A DNA stretch of 43,728 nt from an uncultured beta proteobacterium (lineage in GTDB: Bacteria; Pseudomonadota; Gammaproteobacteria; Burkholderiales; SG8-39). This document shows, one piece after another, positions 1-7,655 of this stretch. Position numbers and translations under genes: made by a program. The notes under the pieces are model-generated. The model was not told the DNA's origin. It saw only the letters and a program-made list of their open reading frames with translations, and ran no database searches. The stretch is from contig CAIOLO010000102.1 in the NCBI GenBank assembly GCA_903859155.1, positions 1-43,728 of the forward strand, written 5' to 3'. Position 1 is the stretch's first letter; each line of letters begins with the position of its first letter.

Positions 1-1628
1 GCAATTCGATCACCATAGGCGGCGTGACCAGCGGTGCCTCCACGGTTACGACACTCGGGAACGGAATTTCCTTCGGCCGTTACGATGCCGCACACGCCGC
101 CGGTCCCGCCGGCCCGGCGCTCACCCTTACCGGCAGCGATAAGATCAACTCCGCAACGTTGAGCAACACAGCCGCGCTCGGCGCGTTTCAGTGGATTGCC
201 GGGCCCAGTGCCTGGCCGATTTTTGTCGGCAGTGTCATGGCCGGCACGGCAACCTATAGCGTAGCGGGGGCATCGCTTCCAACCGATCAAAACGGTGCCA
301 CCGGCACTTTCAATTCCGCGGCATTGACGGTTGATTTCAACAGGCAGTCCGTCAATACCAGTCTCAGCGTCACCATGCCCGCCAATACCCTGGCAGGCGG
401 GACTAGCCCGCGAGTCTGGTCGCTCAACGCGAACAACGTTCGCCTGAATGACGGTGGTTCTGGCTTCAATGCAGGGGGTACATCAGGCATCTATGCGCAC
501 AACAGCACGTCTGTCAGTCTAAACGGCAATACTGCCGCATTCGGCAACATCAGCGGGCAGTTGACCGGACCGCTATTGAACAGTGCCATCCTGTCCTACA
601 CCCTGGGCGGCAGCGACCCGCTCAACTCCAGCTTTCACGAGCATGTCAACGGCGTCGTCGGTTTCGGTACGCCGACGTTTTCCATCAGTTCGTCCGGCGC
701 GAACCCGCTTGAGCCCTACCGGATCGCTCTGTTAGCACTCGGGACGCTCGGCGGACTGGACGCTACAACCGGGGCGCCTGCGACGGTATCAGCGGCATCT
801 ATCAGTAACGACAATCTGACCAGAACCGATATTGCCGCGTTGAATTCTGGCAGGATAAAATTCGACAGCAATGGCGGCGTGACCGATATTGATGTCCAAG
901 CTCCATTCGTGACGGGAATCGTGGGTGGGGTTTGTTCAACCAGCTGTTTTACCAGCAATTCTCCGGTGCGGATTTCCATTAACCCCAGCGCCACAGCTGC
1001 GAGCGGCTCTATCCCGGCCATGCCGGCGATCGCCTCCGGCGCCGCCACTTTCATCGACAGCGGCATGGATCCGGCGACGGGAATTAGTTGGGGTCGCTAT
1101 ACGAGCGGCAATGTCGCCATTGTCGATCGCGTGACCGGTTTGCCCGTCGGGTCCGGCAACACCACCCTGGGTTCGATCAACCACTTTCTGCTCTCGCCGT
1201 TACAGTCGGGACCCACGGTATTGCCGACCAGCGGAACGTTCAACTACACCCTGGTTGGCAATACCAACCCGACTGACAGTACCGGTGCCGTGGGAACGCT
1301 CAATGCGGCGTCGCTGTCCGCCAATTTCACCGCACAGACGGTAAATGCGGCAGTGACCGCCACAGTCGGGCAGCGAACCTGGACCGCGTCGGCAAGTAAT
1401 ATGCCGATACTTGCTGGAATCGGTTTCGAAGCCCAGCGCAAACTTGACGGTACGGGCACCCTGAGCGTCGGTTGTGCCGGCACTAGTTGTACCGCTGCCC
1501 AAATGGCCGGTTCGATCATTGGCGGGTTCACCGGAACCACCGGACAAGGTGCTGGGTTGGCCTACACGTTGAACACCGGCGGCGTAAGCGGCATCACCAC
1601 CGGTGGCGTCGCCGCATTCAAACGCTAG
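1..1628 (+). CDS. C-terminal part of a large repetitive surface protein (TbpB-like beta-barrel modules; FecR-type protein likely)
   Basis: The frame is open from base 3 to the stop at 1626-1628, so the 5' end lies outside the window; a GTG at 24 is internal, not a convincing start. The visible 541 residues are rich in Gly, Ser, Thr, Ala and Asn and low in charge, as in exported beta-rich proteins. Two modules of roughly 200-250 residues repeat. Each opens with a Phe/Trp-Gly-Arg-Tyr motif (FGRYDA near the start, WGRYTSG near base 1090), then a Gly-Thr-Ala-Thr-Tyr or Gly-Thr-Phe-Asn-Tyr strand with a following Pro-Thr-Asp, then a Leu-Thr-Val-Asp-Phe-like strand, and ends in a Gly-rich Leu-x-Tyr-x-Leu segment. 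This pattern resembles the transferrin-binding-protein-like beta-barrel domain at the C-terminus of many betaproteobacterial FecR-domain proteins. A Cys pair occurs in each of two short loops (VCSTSCF, GCAGTSC). The function is unknown; the family call is by pattern. Confidence 0.6.
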   Translation, partial: NSITIGGVTSGASTVTTLGNGISFGRYDAAHAAGPAGPALTLTGSDKINSATLSNTAALGAFQWIAGPSAWPIFVGSVMAGTATYSVAGASLPTDQNGATGTFNSAALTVDFNRQSVNTSLSVTMPANTLAGGTSPRVWSLNANNVRLNDGGSGFNAGGTSGIYAHNSTSVSLNGNTAAFGNISGQLTGPLLNSAILSYTLGGSDPLNSSFHEHVNGVVGFGTPTFSISSSGANPLEPYRIALLALGTLGGLDATTGAPATVSAASISNDNLTRTDIAALNSGRIKFDSNGGVTDIDVQAPFVTGIVGGVCSTSCFTSNSPVRISINPSATAASGSIPAMPAIASGAATFIDSGMDPATGISWGRYTSGNVAIVDRVTGLPVGSGNTTLGSINHFLLSPLQSGPTVLPTSGTFNYTLVGNTNPTDSTGAVGTLNAASLSANFTAQTVNAAVTATVGQRTWTASASNMPILAGIGFEAQRKLDGTGTLSVGCAGTSCTAAQMAGSIIGGFTGTTGQGAGLAYTLNTGGVSGITTGGVAAFKR

Positions 1629-1705
1629 TACTCGTCGAGTCGCAAGCGCAAGACGAAGACGGTTCACTCGCTCCCTCGAGGGTACCTGAAACCCGGCGAG
1701 CGGCC

Positions 1706-1732
1706 AAGAAAAAGCCGGCATTTCTGCCGGCT
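1706..1732 (-). terminator. Rho-independent terminator of the ligJ transcript
   Basis: A perfect 8-bp stem (AGCCGGCA, loop TTTC, TGCCGGCT at 1713-1732) is followed on the minus strand by TTTTTCTT. It lies about 30 bases after the ligJ stop and 85 bases beyond the convergent surface-protein stop. There is no T-run on the plus side, so it mainly serves the minus strand. Confidence 0.8.
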
Positions 1733-1762
1733 CCGTGAAACACATCGCGGAATAGATCCTTC

Positions 1763-2770
1763 CTACCCTTTGAAGCGCGGGAAAACCTTCTTGACGTTTC
1801 CGGAGAAGATCTTTTCCTTGTCAGCCGCGTTCAGCCAATCCACCTTGTCGATATAGCGCTTGGTGTCGTCGTAATTGTGCCCGGAACGGGGGTCCACGCC
1901 GCGCACCGCGCCCACCATTTCCGAGGCAAACAGAATGTTGTCCACCGGAATGACCTTGGTCAGCAGGTCGATGCCGGGCTGGTGGTAGACGCAGGTATCA
2001 AAGTAGACGTTGCCGAGCAACAATTCCTCGAGCGGCGGTTTTTTCATGTCCTGCGCCAATCCGCGGTAGCGCCCCCAGTGGTAAGGCACTGCGCCGCCGC
2101 CATGCGGGATGATGAACTTCAGCGTCGGGAAGTCCTTGAAGATATCGGAGGTCAGGAACTGCATGAAGGCAGTGGTATCGCCGTTGATGTAGTGCGCGCC
2201 GGTGGCATGGAAATGCGGGTTGCAGGAGCCGCTCACATGGATCATCGCCGGAACCTGCAGTTCCACCATTTTTTCGTAGATCGGATACCACCAGCGGTCG
2301 AACAAGGGCGGATCAGTCCACATGCCGCCTGCCGGATCGGGATTGAGGTTCAGCCCGATGAAGCCGAACTCCTTGATGCAGCGCTCCAGTTCCGGAATGC
2401 AGTTCTTGGGCGGCACGCCCGGAGACTGCGGCAGTTGGCAGACGCCGACGAAATTCTGCGGATAAAGCCCGACCACCCTGTGGATCAGCTCATTGCAATG
2501 CTCCGTCCAGTTTTTGCTGGTGGTTTCATTGCCGATGTGGTGTCCCATGCCCACCGCGCGCGGCGAAAAAATCGTCATGTCCGAACCGCGCTCGCGCTGC
2601 ATCTTCAGCTGCGCACCCTCGAGGCTTTCGCGAATCTGGTCGTCGCTGATATTGAGATTGCCTTTGACGGGAACATGCTTGGGATCCTTGAGCCCGTCCT
2701 GCTGGTTCTTGCGATAGGCATCCAGTTCCTTGGGTGCGGTGGTGTAATGGCCGTGACAGTCAATGATCAT
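1763..2770 (-). CDS. ligJ: 4-oxalomesaconate hydratase (LigJ-like, amidohydrolase superfamily)
   Basis: A 335-residue amidohydrolase-fold protein. It begins MIIDCHGHY, carrying the His-x-His metal pair, and continues with MTIFSPRA, GVCQLPQSP, ERCIKEFGFIGLNLNPDP, MIHVSGSCNP, FIIPHGGGAVPYHWGR and SEMVGAVRG. These match my recollection of Sphingobium LigJ along the whole length. LigJ hydrates 4-oxalomesaconate to 4-carboxy-4-hydroxy-2-oxoadipate in protocatechuate 4,5-cleavage and gallate breakdown, using one zinc. The start at 2770 is chosen because AGGAGAGG lies 7 bases upstream and homology begins at this Met; a longer frame to 2806 adds 12 residues overlapping the neighbour's stop. It follows the PNPOx-fold gene by 36 bases and is probably co-transcribed with it. 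No other ligABCIUK gene is in the window, so the role in aromatic breakdown rests on the family alone. Confidence 0.85.
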   Translation of the reverse strand: MIIDCHGHYTTAPKELDAYRKNQQDGLKDPKHVPVKGNLNISDDQIRESLEGAQLKMQRERGSDMTIFSPRAVGMGHHIGNETTSKNWTEHCNELIHRVVGLYPQNFVGVCQLPQSPGVPPKNCIPELERCIKEFGFIGLNLNPDPAGGMWTDPPLFDRWWYPIYEKMVELQVPAMIHVSGSCNPHFHATGAHYINGDTTAFMQFLTSDIFKDFPTLKFIIPHGGGAVPYHWGRYRGLAQDMKKPPLEELLLGNVYFDTCVYHQPGIDLLTKVIPVDNILFASEMVGAVRGVDPRSGHNYDDTKRYIDKVDWLNAADKEKIFSGNVKKVFPRFKG

Positions 2771-2806
2771 TGTAAAACCTCTCCTGTTGTATTTTTGTCG
2801 AAGCAA

Positions 2807-3241
2807 TCAATCGGTGAGCGGCTTGCCGCCAAGATCTTCGGCACGCTCTACTTTGATGAGTACCGCAAACCCTTTTCTTTCCGGGTCCCGGTCTTTTTCC
2901 GGTTGTATCAATTTGGCCCAGACCTGGTCGCTGATCGGACCGGATTTGTGAATTTTTGCGGTTCCGAAAAAGCGTGCCACCCCGCCCGACGGCAACACAC
3001 CGGATTCGCGCAGCTTGGAGTCGCGAAAATAAACAGTCACTTTCGAGCCATCCTGCAGGTTTTCGTTGGTTGAGCCCTTGCCGCGCTCCCACAGCATCAG
3101 ATTTTCGTCGTCGAATACCAGTACGCTACCGCGCGGGGTCACTTGTGCAAATCCGTTCGGCAGGACGGTGCCCACCAGGCAAACGTTGGCCGGAAATGCC
3201 TTGCTGATAGGCTCATGCAAAATTTTGGGAATTTTTGCCAT
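2807..3241 (-). CDS. Pyridoxamine 5'-phosphate oxidase-fold (FMN-binding split barrel) protein
   Basis: 144 residues, start MAKIPKILHEP, with GGAG about 8 bases upstream of the ATG. The order LVGTVLPNGFAQVTPRGSVLVFDDENLMLWERG, then a beta-rich middle (VTVYFRDSKLRESG) and a GTAKIHKSG segment is typical of small PNPOx-like split-barrel proteins. These usually bind FMN, F420 or heme; the specific cofactor cannot be told here. True PdxH is longer (about 210 residues), so this is not the vitamin B6 enzyme. It is the first gene of a likely two-gene operon with ligJ, which suggests a redox or ligand-binding helper to an aromatic pathway (inference). Confidence 0.7.
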   Translation of the reverse strand: MAKIPKILHEPISKAFPANVCLVGTVLPNGFAQVTPRGSVLVFDDENLMLWERGKGSTNENLQDGSKVTVYFRDSKLRESGVLPSGGVARFFGTAKIHKSGPISDQVWAKLIQPEKDRDPERKGFAVLIKVERAEDLGGKPLTD

Positions 3242-3314
3242 ACAGGTCTCCGTAGGGTGTGACTGAGTGCGGATCGATTTGCCGCGGCCTCATGTCCACG
3301 GCAAAGAGGCGAAA

Positions 3315-3833
3315 TTATGCACCAGAACCGGTTGTTCCGATATCAGATTGGAGGGTTATCGGCAATTCCGCCAGGAGATGGGGAATCAGTTCTTCAGGCG
3401 TGCAGATGCGCCCTCCCCCGAGTTTTGCGAACCGGCGGCGCAGGCACAGCAAAGCCTTGTCGCGCGTCAGCAATGCAGCGTTGGTCCGCCAGGCGAGTTC
3501 GAGGAATTTTTGATCGTCGGGATCATCGCATAATGGCAATTGAGCGAAATCTGCCGCTTCATTGGAACCGGCGTCGCTCACAGTATTCCGATACTCGAGC
3601 ATCAGTCTGCTCTGCGCCGCCAGATCGAGCGATAACTTTGGATAGGCAAGTACCCGTTCGAGTTCTGCAGTGCATCTGGAATCTGTGAAAGCGCACACCC
3701 GTCCAGCGCGCAGGGCCCTGCCGAGCACGGCTGTCCGCGGATCGCAAAAACGCAGCAGATCCAGAACCACATTGGTATCGAGCACCACGCGACGCTGAAG
3801 CGGAGCCGCGTCGGCAAGGGAGGCGCTGATCAA
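3315..3833 (-). CDS. PIN-domain putative toxin-family ribonuclease
   Basis: 172 residues. Acidic residues of the PIN fold are in place: Asp19 in VVLDTNVVLDLL, Glu57 in CTAELERVL, an Asp cluster at 103-107 (CDDPDDQKFLELA) and Asp125 in LLTRDKAL. This order fits the 'putative toxin component, PIN family' group, metal-dependent RNases. The ATG overlaps the stop of the upstream protease-like gene by 4 bases (ATGA), so the two are translationally coupled. No small DNA-binding antitoxin gene is visible on either side, so action as a classical toxin-antitoxin toxin is doubtful. About 70 bases separate it from the next gene downstream. Confidence 0.75.
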   Translation of the reverse strand: MISASLADAAPLQRRVVLDTNVVLDLLRFCDPRTAVLGRALRAGRVCAFTDSRCTAELERVLAYPKLSLDLAAQSRLMLEYRNTVSDAGSNEAADFAQLPLCDDPDDQKFLELAWRTNAALLTRDKALLCLRRRFAKLGGGRICTPEELIPHLLAELPITLQSDIGTTGSGA

Positions 3834-4807
3834 TGCAGGGATGGTTTTTTCAACAGCGAATTGCGCTCGGCCGAGCGGACCACGATATCGTTGCGCGCAC
3901 CCTTGCGCAACAGGGTAAGCGGCACCTCGATGCCCGCCGCACCCAGGCTCCAGTAGCGTCGAAATACGTCGGCGATACCCTCCGGCCGTCCGCCGGCCAC
4001 TCCAATGATGACATCGCCAGGCCGCACTCCCGCGAGAGCAGCGGGTCCTCCGTCGGTAACGCCGCTGATCACGAGGTGTCCGTCAGCCTCCGCGACATAC
4101 AAACCCAGCCAGGGCCGCGGTGGCCCTGCGGTCTTGCCGAACCTGATCAGGTCGTCAAGGATAGGCTTCAGCAGGTCGACCGGAACGAACATGTTGCCTT
4201 GAAGCGATTTTCCTTCCTCGCGTGCCTCCTGAACCAGCAGTGATCCGATTCCCAGCAGTCGGCCAAATTCATCGACCAGCGCTGCGCCGCTCCAGTGCGG
4301 ATGTGCCGGCGCGGTGAATATCGCCTCATCCAGGACATATTCCCAGTTGCCGGCGAATTCCCGTTTGGCGACCACCTTCGCCTTTAGCGCGTGATGACGC
4401 CCCCCGTGGGCGATGGCGAATACATCGTCCTCTGCTTCTATAGTTGATGCGGAGGCGAATTTCAGCGTCGGCAATTTCAGGCGACCCAGCGGCTGGACAA
4501 GGCCGAAACCGCTGGTCTGGTCGTAGGCCAGAGTATGTCCCTGCATGACCGTGCCGTCATTGGCCGTCAGCCATATGGATTGGGCCTCGGTGATCAGATA
4601 GCCTATGGTGAGGATCAGCCCGTCTTCCCGGATCACGACACCGCTGCCGCTGCGCTCCGTGCCCAGAAACGACGCCGTGAAGGCATCCTCCGGGATCTCC
4701 GCGCGCAGCGCGATCACCGCGTTCAGGACCTTGTCCAGATCACCGTTCAAATCCTCTGCGTCCGGCTGAAGATTGGCAGGAAAGGACCAGTTTTTCGAAT
4801 CCGACAT
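3830..4807 (-). CDS. HtrA/trypsin-like protein with PDZ domain, catalytic triad degenerate
   Basis: 325 residues from the chosen start MSDSKNWSF; the open frame reaches 4963, but the extra residues look non-coding and no good ribosome site was found for either start. Residues about 30-220 follow the chymotrypsin-fold order of S1C proteases and about 235-310 form a PDZ domain (GLYVAEADGHLVISGV, GGPAALAGVRPGDVIIGVAGG). Compared with the HtrA signature TNNHVV, this protein has T67-I-G-Y70-L-I, so the catalytic His is Tyr. The Asp-Leu-Ala-Leu motif reads Gly-Phe-Gly-Leu, so the Asp is missing. The Gly-Asn-Ser-Gly-Gly motif reads His-Trp-Ser-Gly-Ala, keeping Ser. It is likely a non-proteolytic peptide-binding scaffold. 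There is no signal peptide, unlike HtrA, so it is probably cytoplasmic. Coupled to the PIN gene by a 4-base overlap. Confidence 0.75.
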   Translation of the reverse strand: MSDSKNWSFPANLQPDAEDLNGDLDKVLNAVIALRAEIPEDAFTASFLGTERSGSGVVIREDGLILTIGYLITEAQSIWLTANDGTVMQGHTLAYDQTSGFGLVQPLGRLKLPTLKFASASTIEAEDDVFAIAHGGRHHALKAKVVAKREFAGNWEYVLDEAIFTAPAHPHWSGAALVDEFGRLLGIGSLLVQEAREEGKSLQGNMFVPVDLLKPILDDLIRFGKTAGPPRPWLGLYVAEADGHLVISGVTDGGPAALAGVRPGDVIIGVAGGRPEGIADVFRRYWSLGAAGIEVPLTLLRKGARNDIVVRSAERNSLLKKPSLH

Positions 4808-4997
4808 CAGGGTTGCATCAACATAAAATGGGACTGCTTTGAATTCATAATTTACCAGCAAAATCGACCTGCCGCGCTGTTTTGGATTTAGCCACACGCG
4901 GAGGCCGTGCCGGGCGGGCTTTCTTGGGGAACACGCTACATGTTCATGTGCCCCCCGTCTCACAGACTGGCAGAAATAGCCGCCGGGGCCGGTTTCT

Positions 4998-5013
4998 GGG
5001 GGCTGTTGCCCCC
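4998..5013 (-). terminator. GC-only hairpin after the GlcG/HbpS-like gene (weak terminator candidate)
   Basis: A 6-bp stem GGGGGC / GCCCCC with a 4-base loop lies 17 bases beyond the stop of the minus-strand gene at 5030. No T-run follows on either strand, so it may be Rho-dependent or only stabilise the 3' end. Confidence 0.3.
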
Positions 5014-5029
5014 CCGTGCGGATGGTTGG

Positions 5030-5464
5030 TTAAGCCGCAGCGTCGGCCTTCAACCCGGCCTGTTCAATGCCATAAATGCATGCAGCTTCGTCCTCGTCAC
5101 CGGTTCCGCCGCTGGCACCGGCAGCGCCGATGATGGCACCGCTGGCGTTCCGAATCAGGACACCACCGGTTTGCGGCAGGAATTTTCCCTCGGCGGTCGA
5201 GGCAAGACTGAGGAAGAAATTCGGGTTTCCCTTGGCGCGGTTGCCAAGCGCGCGGCTGGATGCGCCCATGGCCACTGCTGCCCAGGATTTTCCCAGCGCC
5301 ACATCAAAACGGAACATGCTGGCTCCGTCTTCCCGTTGCGAGGCCTTTACGTGGCCGCTTTCGTCAAGAACCACGACGCAGAGCGGATTGATTTTCATCT
5401 CGCGCGCTTTTTCGATGGCCTTGTTTAGAATGATGTTGGCGTGCTTCAAGGTAAGTTCCGACAT
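5030..5464 (-). CDS. GlcG/HbpS (DUF336) family heme-binding-like protein
   Basis: 144 residues. The sequence LKHANIILNKAIEKAREM, then LCVVVLDESGHVKASQREDGA, GKSWAAVAMGASSRAL and a Gly/Ala-rich C-terminal core (GGVLIRNASGAIIGAAGASGG, then GDEDEAAC) is the standard order of the GlcG/HbpS fold. Members bind heme or small ligands, and many sit in catabolic clusters, including those for aromatic acids; none has a general assigned reaction. The start at 5464 is set by AGGAG 5 bases upstream; a frame extension to 5587 is not supported. It sits about 220 bases upstream of the protease-like gene and is probably transcribed separately. A catabolic link with the nearby ligJ is inference only. Confidence 0.8.
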   Translation of the reverse strand: MSELTLKHANIILNKAIEKAREMKINPLCVVVLDESGHVKASQREDGASMFRFDVALGKSWAAVAMGASSRALGNRAKGNPNFFLSLASTAEGKFLPQTGGVLIRNASGAIIGAAGASGGTGDEDEAACIYGIEQAGLKADAAA

Positions 5465-5586
5465 GCTGACTCCTGATGTGAATGGATTATCGAATTGAGG
5501 GGATTTTCCGCATTGCGGATTATGACGTGAAACCGGTAGTGGACAGATGTGCCGATCGTGCGCCTGGCCGTCCTTGAGGGGGAGCA

Positions 5587-5700
5587 ATGGCCTCGCTGAC
5601 GGGGTATGCCGGAAAGACTTTGGTCTTCAGTTATTTTGGGGCACTGACCTGGCCGGTACTCTGGAAAGGATTGATCGTCGGCGCTTCGGTCATGCCGTGA
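5587..5700 (+). CDS. Possible 37-residue hydrophobic small protein
   Basis: An ATG at 5587 preceded by a purine-rich GAGGGGGAG, 2 bases before the ATG, opens a frame of 37 codons ending in TGA. The product starts MASLTGYAGKTLVFSYFG and continues LTWPVLWKGLIVGASVMP. It has few charges, three aromatic and two Trp residues in its middle and could form one membrane segment. It lies alone on the plus strand in the 377-base stretch between the GlcG/HbpS-like gene and efp, which otherwise holds nothing recognisable. I know no homolog; it could be chance. Confidence 0.3.
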   Translation: MASLTGYAGKTLVFSYFGALTWPVLWKGLIVGASVMP

Positions 5701-5797
5701 TCATGGCTTGCCAAACGCTTTGTCATGCGCATGGAAGCGCAACAGTTTCGCCTGCTGATAAACGCCCCGACGCAGAGGCGGGCCTAACGATGCTGGT

Positions 5798-5821
5798 CAC
5801 TGCGCTGTCGTGAGCGCAGTG
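5798..5821 (-). terminator. Hairpin after efp (terminator candidate without T-run)
   Basis: A perfect 9-bp stem CACTGCGCT / AGCGCAGTG with loop GTCGTG starts 20 bases past the efp stop on the minus strand. No T-run follows, so termination would need Rho or be partial. Confidence 0.4.
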
Positions 5822-5841
5822 GCGCACATAGGCGGCGCAAG

Positions 5842-6402
5842 TCAGCCTTTTACGCGGTTTCGATATTCGCCGGTAACAGTATTGATTTCGATCTTGTCGC
5901 CGGTGGCGCAAAACAACGGTACCGGAATTTCGAATCCGGTCTTGAGTTTTGCAGGCTTGAGCACCTTGCCCGAGGTGTCCCCGCGCACCGCCGGCTCGGT
6001 GTAGATGATCTCGCGTACCAGCGACTGCGGAATCTCCACGGAGATGGGTCGATCGTTGTAGATGACCAGCTGCGCCGGGAGGCCTTCTTCGAGGTAATTC
6101 AGCGCGTCGCCCATGCTTTCGGCGTCGACTTCGTACTGGTTGTAGTCCGCATCCATGAACACGTAGGAGGGGTCCGAAAAATACGAGAAGGTGACGTCTT
6201 TGCGGTCGAGCATGACCAATTCGAATTTTTCGTCGGCGCGGTAAACGGTTTCGGTTGCGGTACCGGAGAGCAGGTTTTTCAGCTTCATTTTCACGACCGA
6301 GGCGTTACGCCCGGACTTGCTGAATTCGGCTTTCTGCACCACCTGCGGGTCCTTGCCGACCATAATCACGTTGCCGGAGCGAATTTCCTGAGCTATTTTC
6401 AT
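5842..6402 (-). CDS. efp: Elongation factor P, Arg32 (rhamnosylated) type
   Basis: 186 residues, full length for EF-P, which relieves ribosomes stalled at polyproline. The N-terminal KOW-like domain starts [14 protein letters not shown]. The modification loop reads [14 protein letters not shown], with Arg at position 32 where E. coli has a beta-lysylated Lys34. This is the EarP-dependent type, in which Arg32 is rhamnosylated. Two OB domains follow, with the C-terminal signature [10 protein letters not shown]. The gene starts 22 bases after the earP stop on the same strand, so modifier and substrate are in one transcript. Confidence 0.97.
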   Translation of the reverse strand: MKIAQEIRSGNVIMVGKDPQVVQKAEFSKSGRNASVVKMKLKNLLSGTATETVYRADEKFELVMLDRKDVTFSYFSDPSYVFMDADYNQYEVDAESMGDALNYLEEGLPAQLVIYNDRPISVEIPQSLVREIIYTEPAVRGDTSGKVLKPAKLKTGFEIPVPLFCATGDKIEINTVTGEYRNRVKG

Positions 6403-6424
6403 AATTAATCCGTGTGTGACGAAA

Positions 6425-7573
6425 TCAAGCCGATGATTTTAGCCTTTCCGAGCAGAAAATGGCCAAATTTGTAGCCAAATCCGGCATTTGAGCAAGGTGG
6501 CGCTCCCACCGCTGCGCATGTGCCCGCAAGCCCGGGGTTTGCGATTGCAAGCGATTCCAGTATTCACCCAGCAACTGCCCTGACCCGTTCCAGGCGCGCC
6601 ACAAACCTGTCCATGCTTCGGCAGTGGCCGGGTCGACAGCGTCGAGGTAGTAGCTGAGAAACGCGTCAAGTTTTGCCAGGTGAGCCTCACCGTCCTGTGG
6701 ATAAATCTGCCAAACAAAGGGAGCGCAGGCCCATTGGGCGCGCACAAAGGAATCCTCGCCACGGACAAAATTCCAGTCGCAGTTCCAAAGCAGTTCGTCG
6801 TACCGCGGTTGCGCAAGGAATGGGATCAGGCGTGCTTCGAGGAGACCTCGGCGGAGGGTGGCGCCATCGACTCCCGCGTCTGTTCCGAAATAGCGGCATA
6901 CCTGATTGCGCAAAGGGCTTGGCGGTATTGCCAGCACCACCTCCTGCTCGCCGTTGCAACAGGCATCCAGAAAGGCATCAACCGGGACATTTTTGTAGCT
7001 GAACAACGAGACTGTTCGCGCTGCCCTGGCTGGCGGGGGAAATCCAAGATCGCGCCAGAACGCCGCACTCGCCCCGGCACTGCCGCTGAACGCGCTGCGT
7101 CTGCCCGCCAGATCCGCTTCGCGCAATAAACCGCCCGTGAGCGGGGAAAACCCCGGGAAAAAAAAGAATCGCCGCAACGGGAGCGTCGGATGGGGCGAAG
7201 GCAGAAGGTGATGCCGTTCCACCCAGGGTTCGGCACTCAGGTATTCGAGCACAATCCACAGCGACTGCGGTGAGCGTCGTGTCATTGAAAGCGCTTGAGG
7301 CTCCGGCAAGCCGCATCCGAAGCCTTCGATGACGATATCACCGGGGTCGTCAAACATGGCATCTGATGTCCAGTGCCTGATTTCAACGCCTTCGAGTATC
7401 TGGCAAGGAACATCACGAACATAATCAGGGCGCAGGCTCGCCAGAACCCCGGGCTGATCCAGCCACAAGCGCACAAAGAATCCCTTTTCAACGGCCAGTT
7501 GGCGTGCCAGGCGCCAACAGACCGCGGCGTCGCCGAGGTTGTCGATTACTCTGCAGAAAATGTCATACCGCAT
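6425..7573 (-). CDS. earP: EF-P arginine rhamnosyltransferase EarP
   Basis: 382 residues from the chosen start [27 protein letters not shown], a hallmark of EarP (GT104, GT-B fold). It transfers rhamnose from dTDP-beta-L-rhamnose to Arg32 of EF-P. Asp11 and Asp15 match the two N-terminal acidic residues known to matter in EarP, and the donor-binding region near the C-terminus shows [34 protein letters not shown]. The open frame extends to 7630; I chose 7573 because family homology begins there, though no clear ribosome site is seen and MTVRTSGRT at 7600 is possible. It is followed by efp, whose Arg32 is the expected substrate. Confidence 0.95.
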   Translation of the reverse strand: MRYDIFCRVIDNLGDAAVCWRLARQLAVEKGFFVRLWLDQPGVLASLRPDYVRDVPCQILEGVEIRHWTSDAMFDDPGDIVIEGFGCGLPEPQALSMTRRSPQSLWIVLEYLSAEPWVERHHLLPSPHPTLPLRRFFFFPGFSPLTGGLLREADLAGRRSAFSGSAGASAAFWRDLGFPPPARAARTVSLFSYKNVPVDAFLDACCNGEQEVVLAIPPSPLRNQVCRYFGTDAGVDGATLRRGLLEARLIPFLAQPRYDELLWNCDWNFVRGEDSFVRAQWACAPFVWQIYPQDGEAHLAKLDAFLSYYLDAVDPATAEAWTGLWRAWNGSGQLLGEYWNRLQSQTPGLRAHAQRWERHLAQMPDLATNLAIFCSERLKSSA

Positions 7574-7655
7574 CGTTCGCCCGGAAGTCCGCACCGTCAT
7601 CGGAGTCGCAGAAGGTGCTGGTGGCCGCACCGCGAATCAGCTTTCAGAAAACTGC

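Noticed and set aside
1877-3073. Long open frame (398 codons) on the plus strand opposite ligJ
   Set aside because: It lies antisense to clear ligJ and PNPOx-fold coding sequence; its composition is that of a shadow frame in GC-rich DNA.
3315-3833. Classical toxin-antitoxin locus
   Set aside because: The PIN protein has no adjacent small antitoxin gene; the coupled partner is a protease-like PDZ protein.
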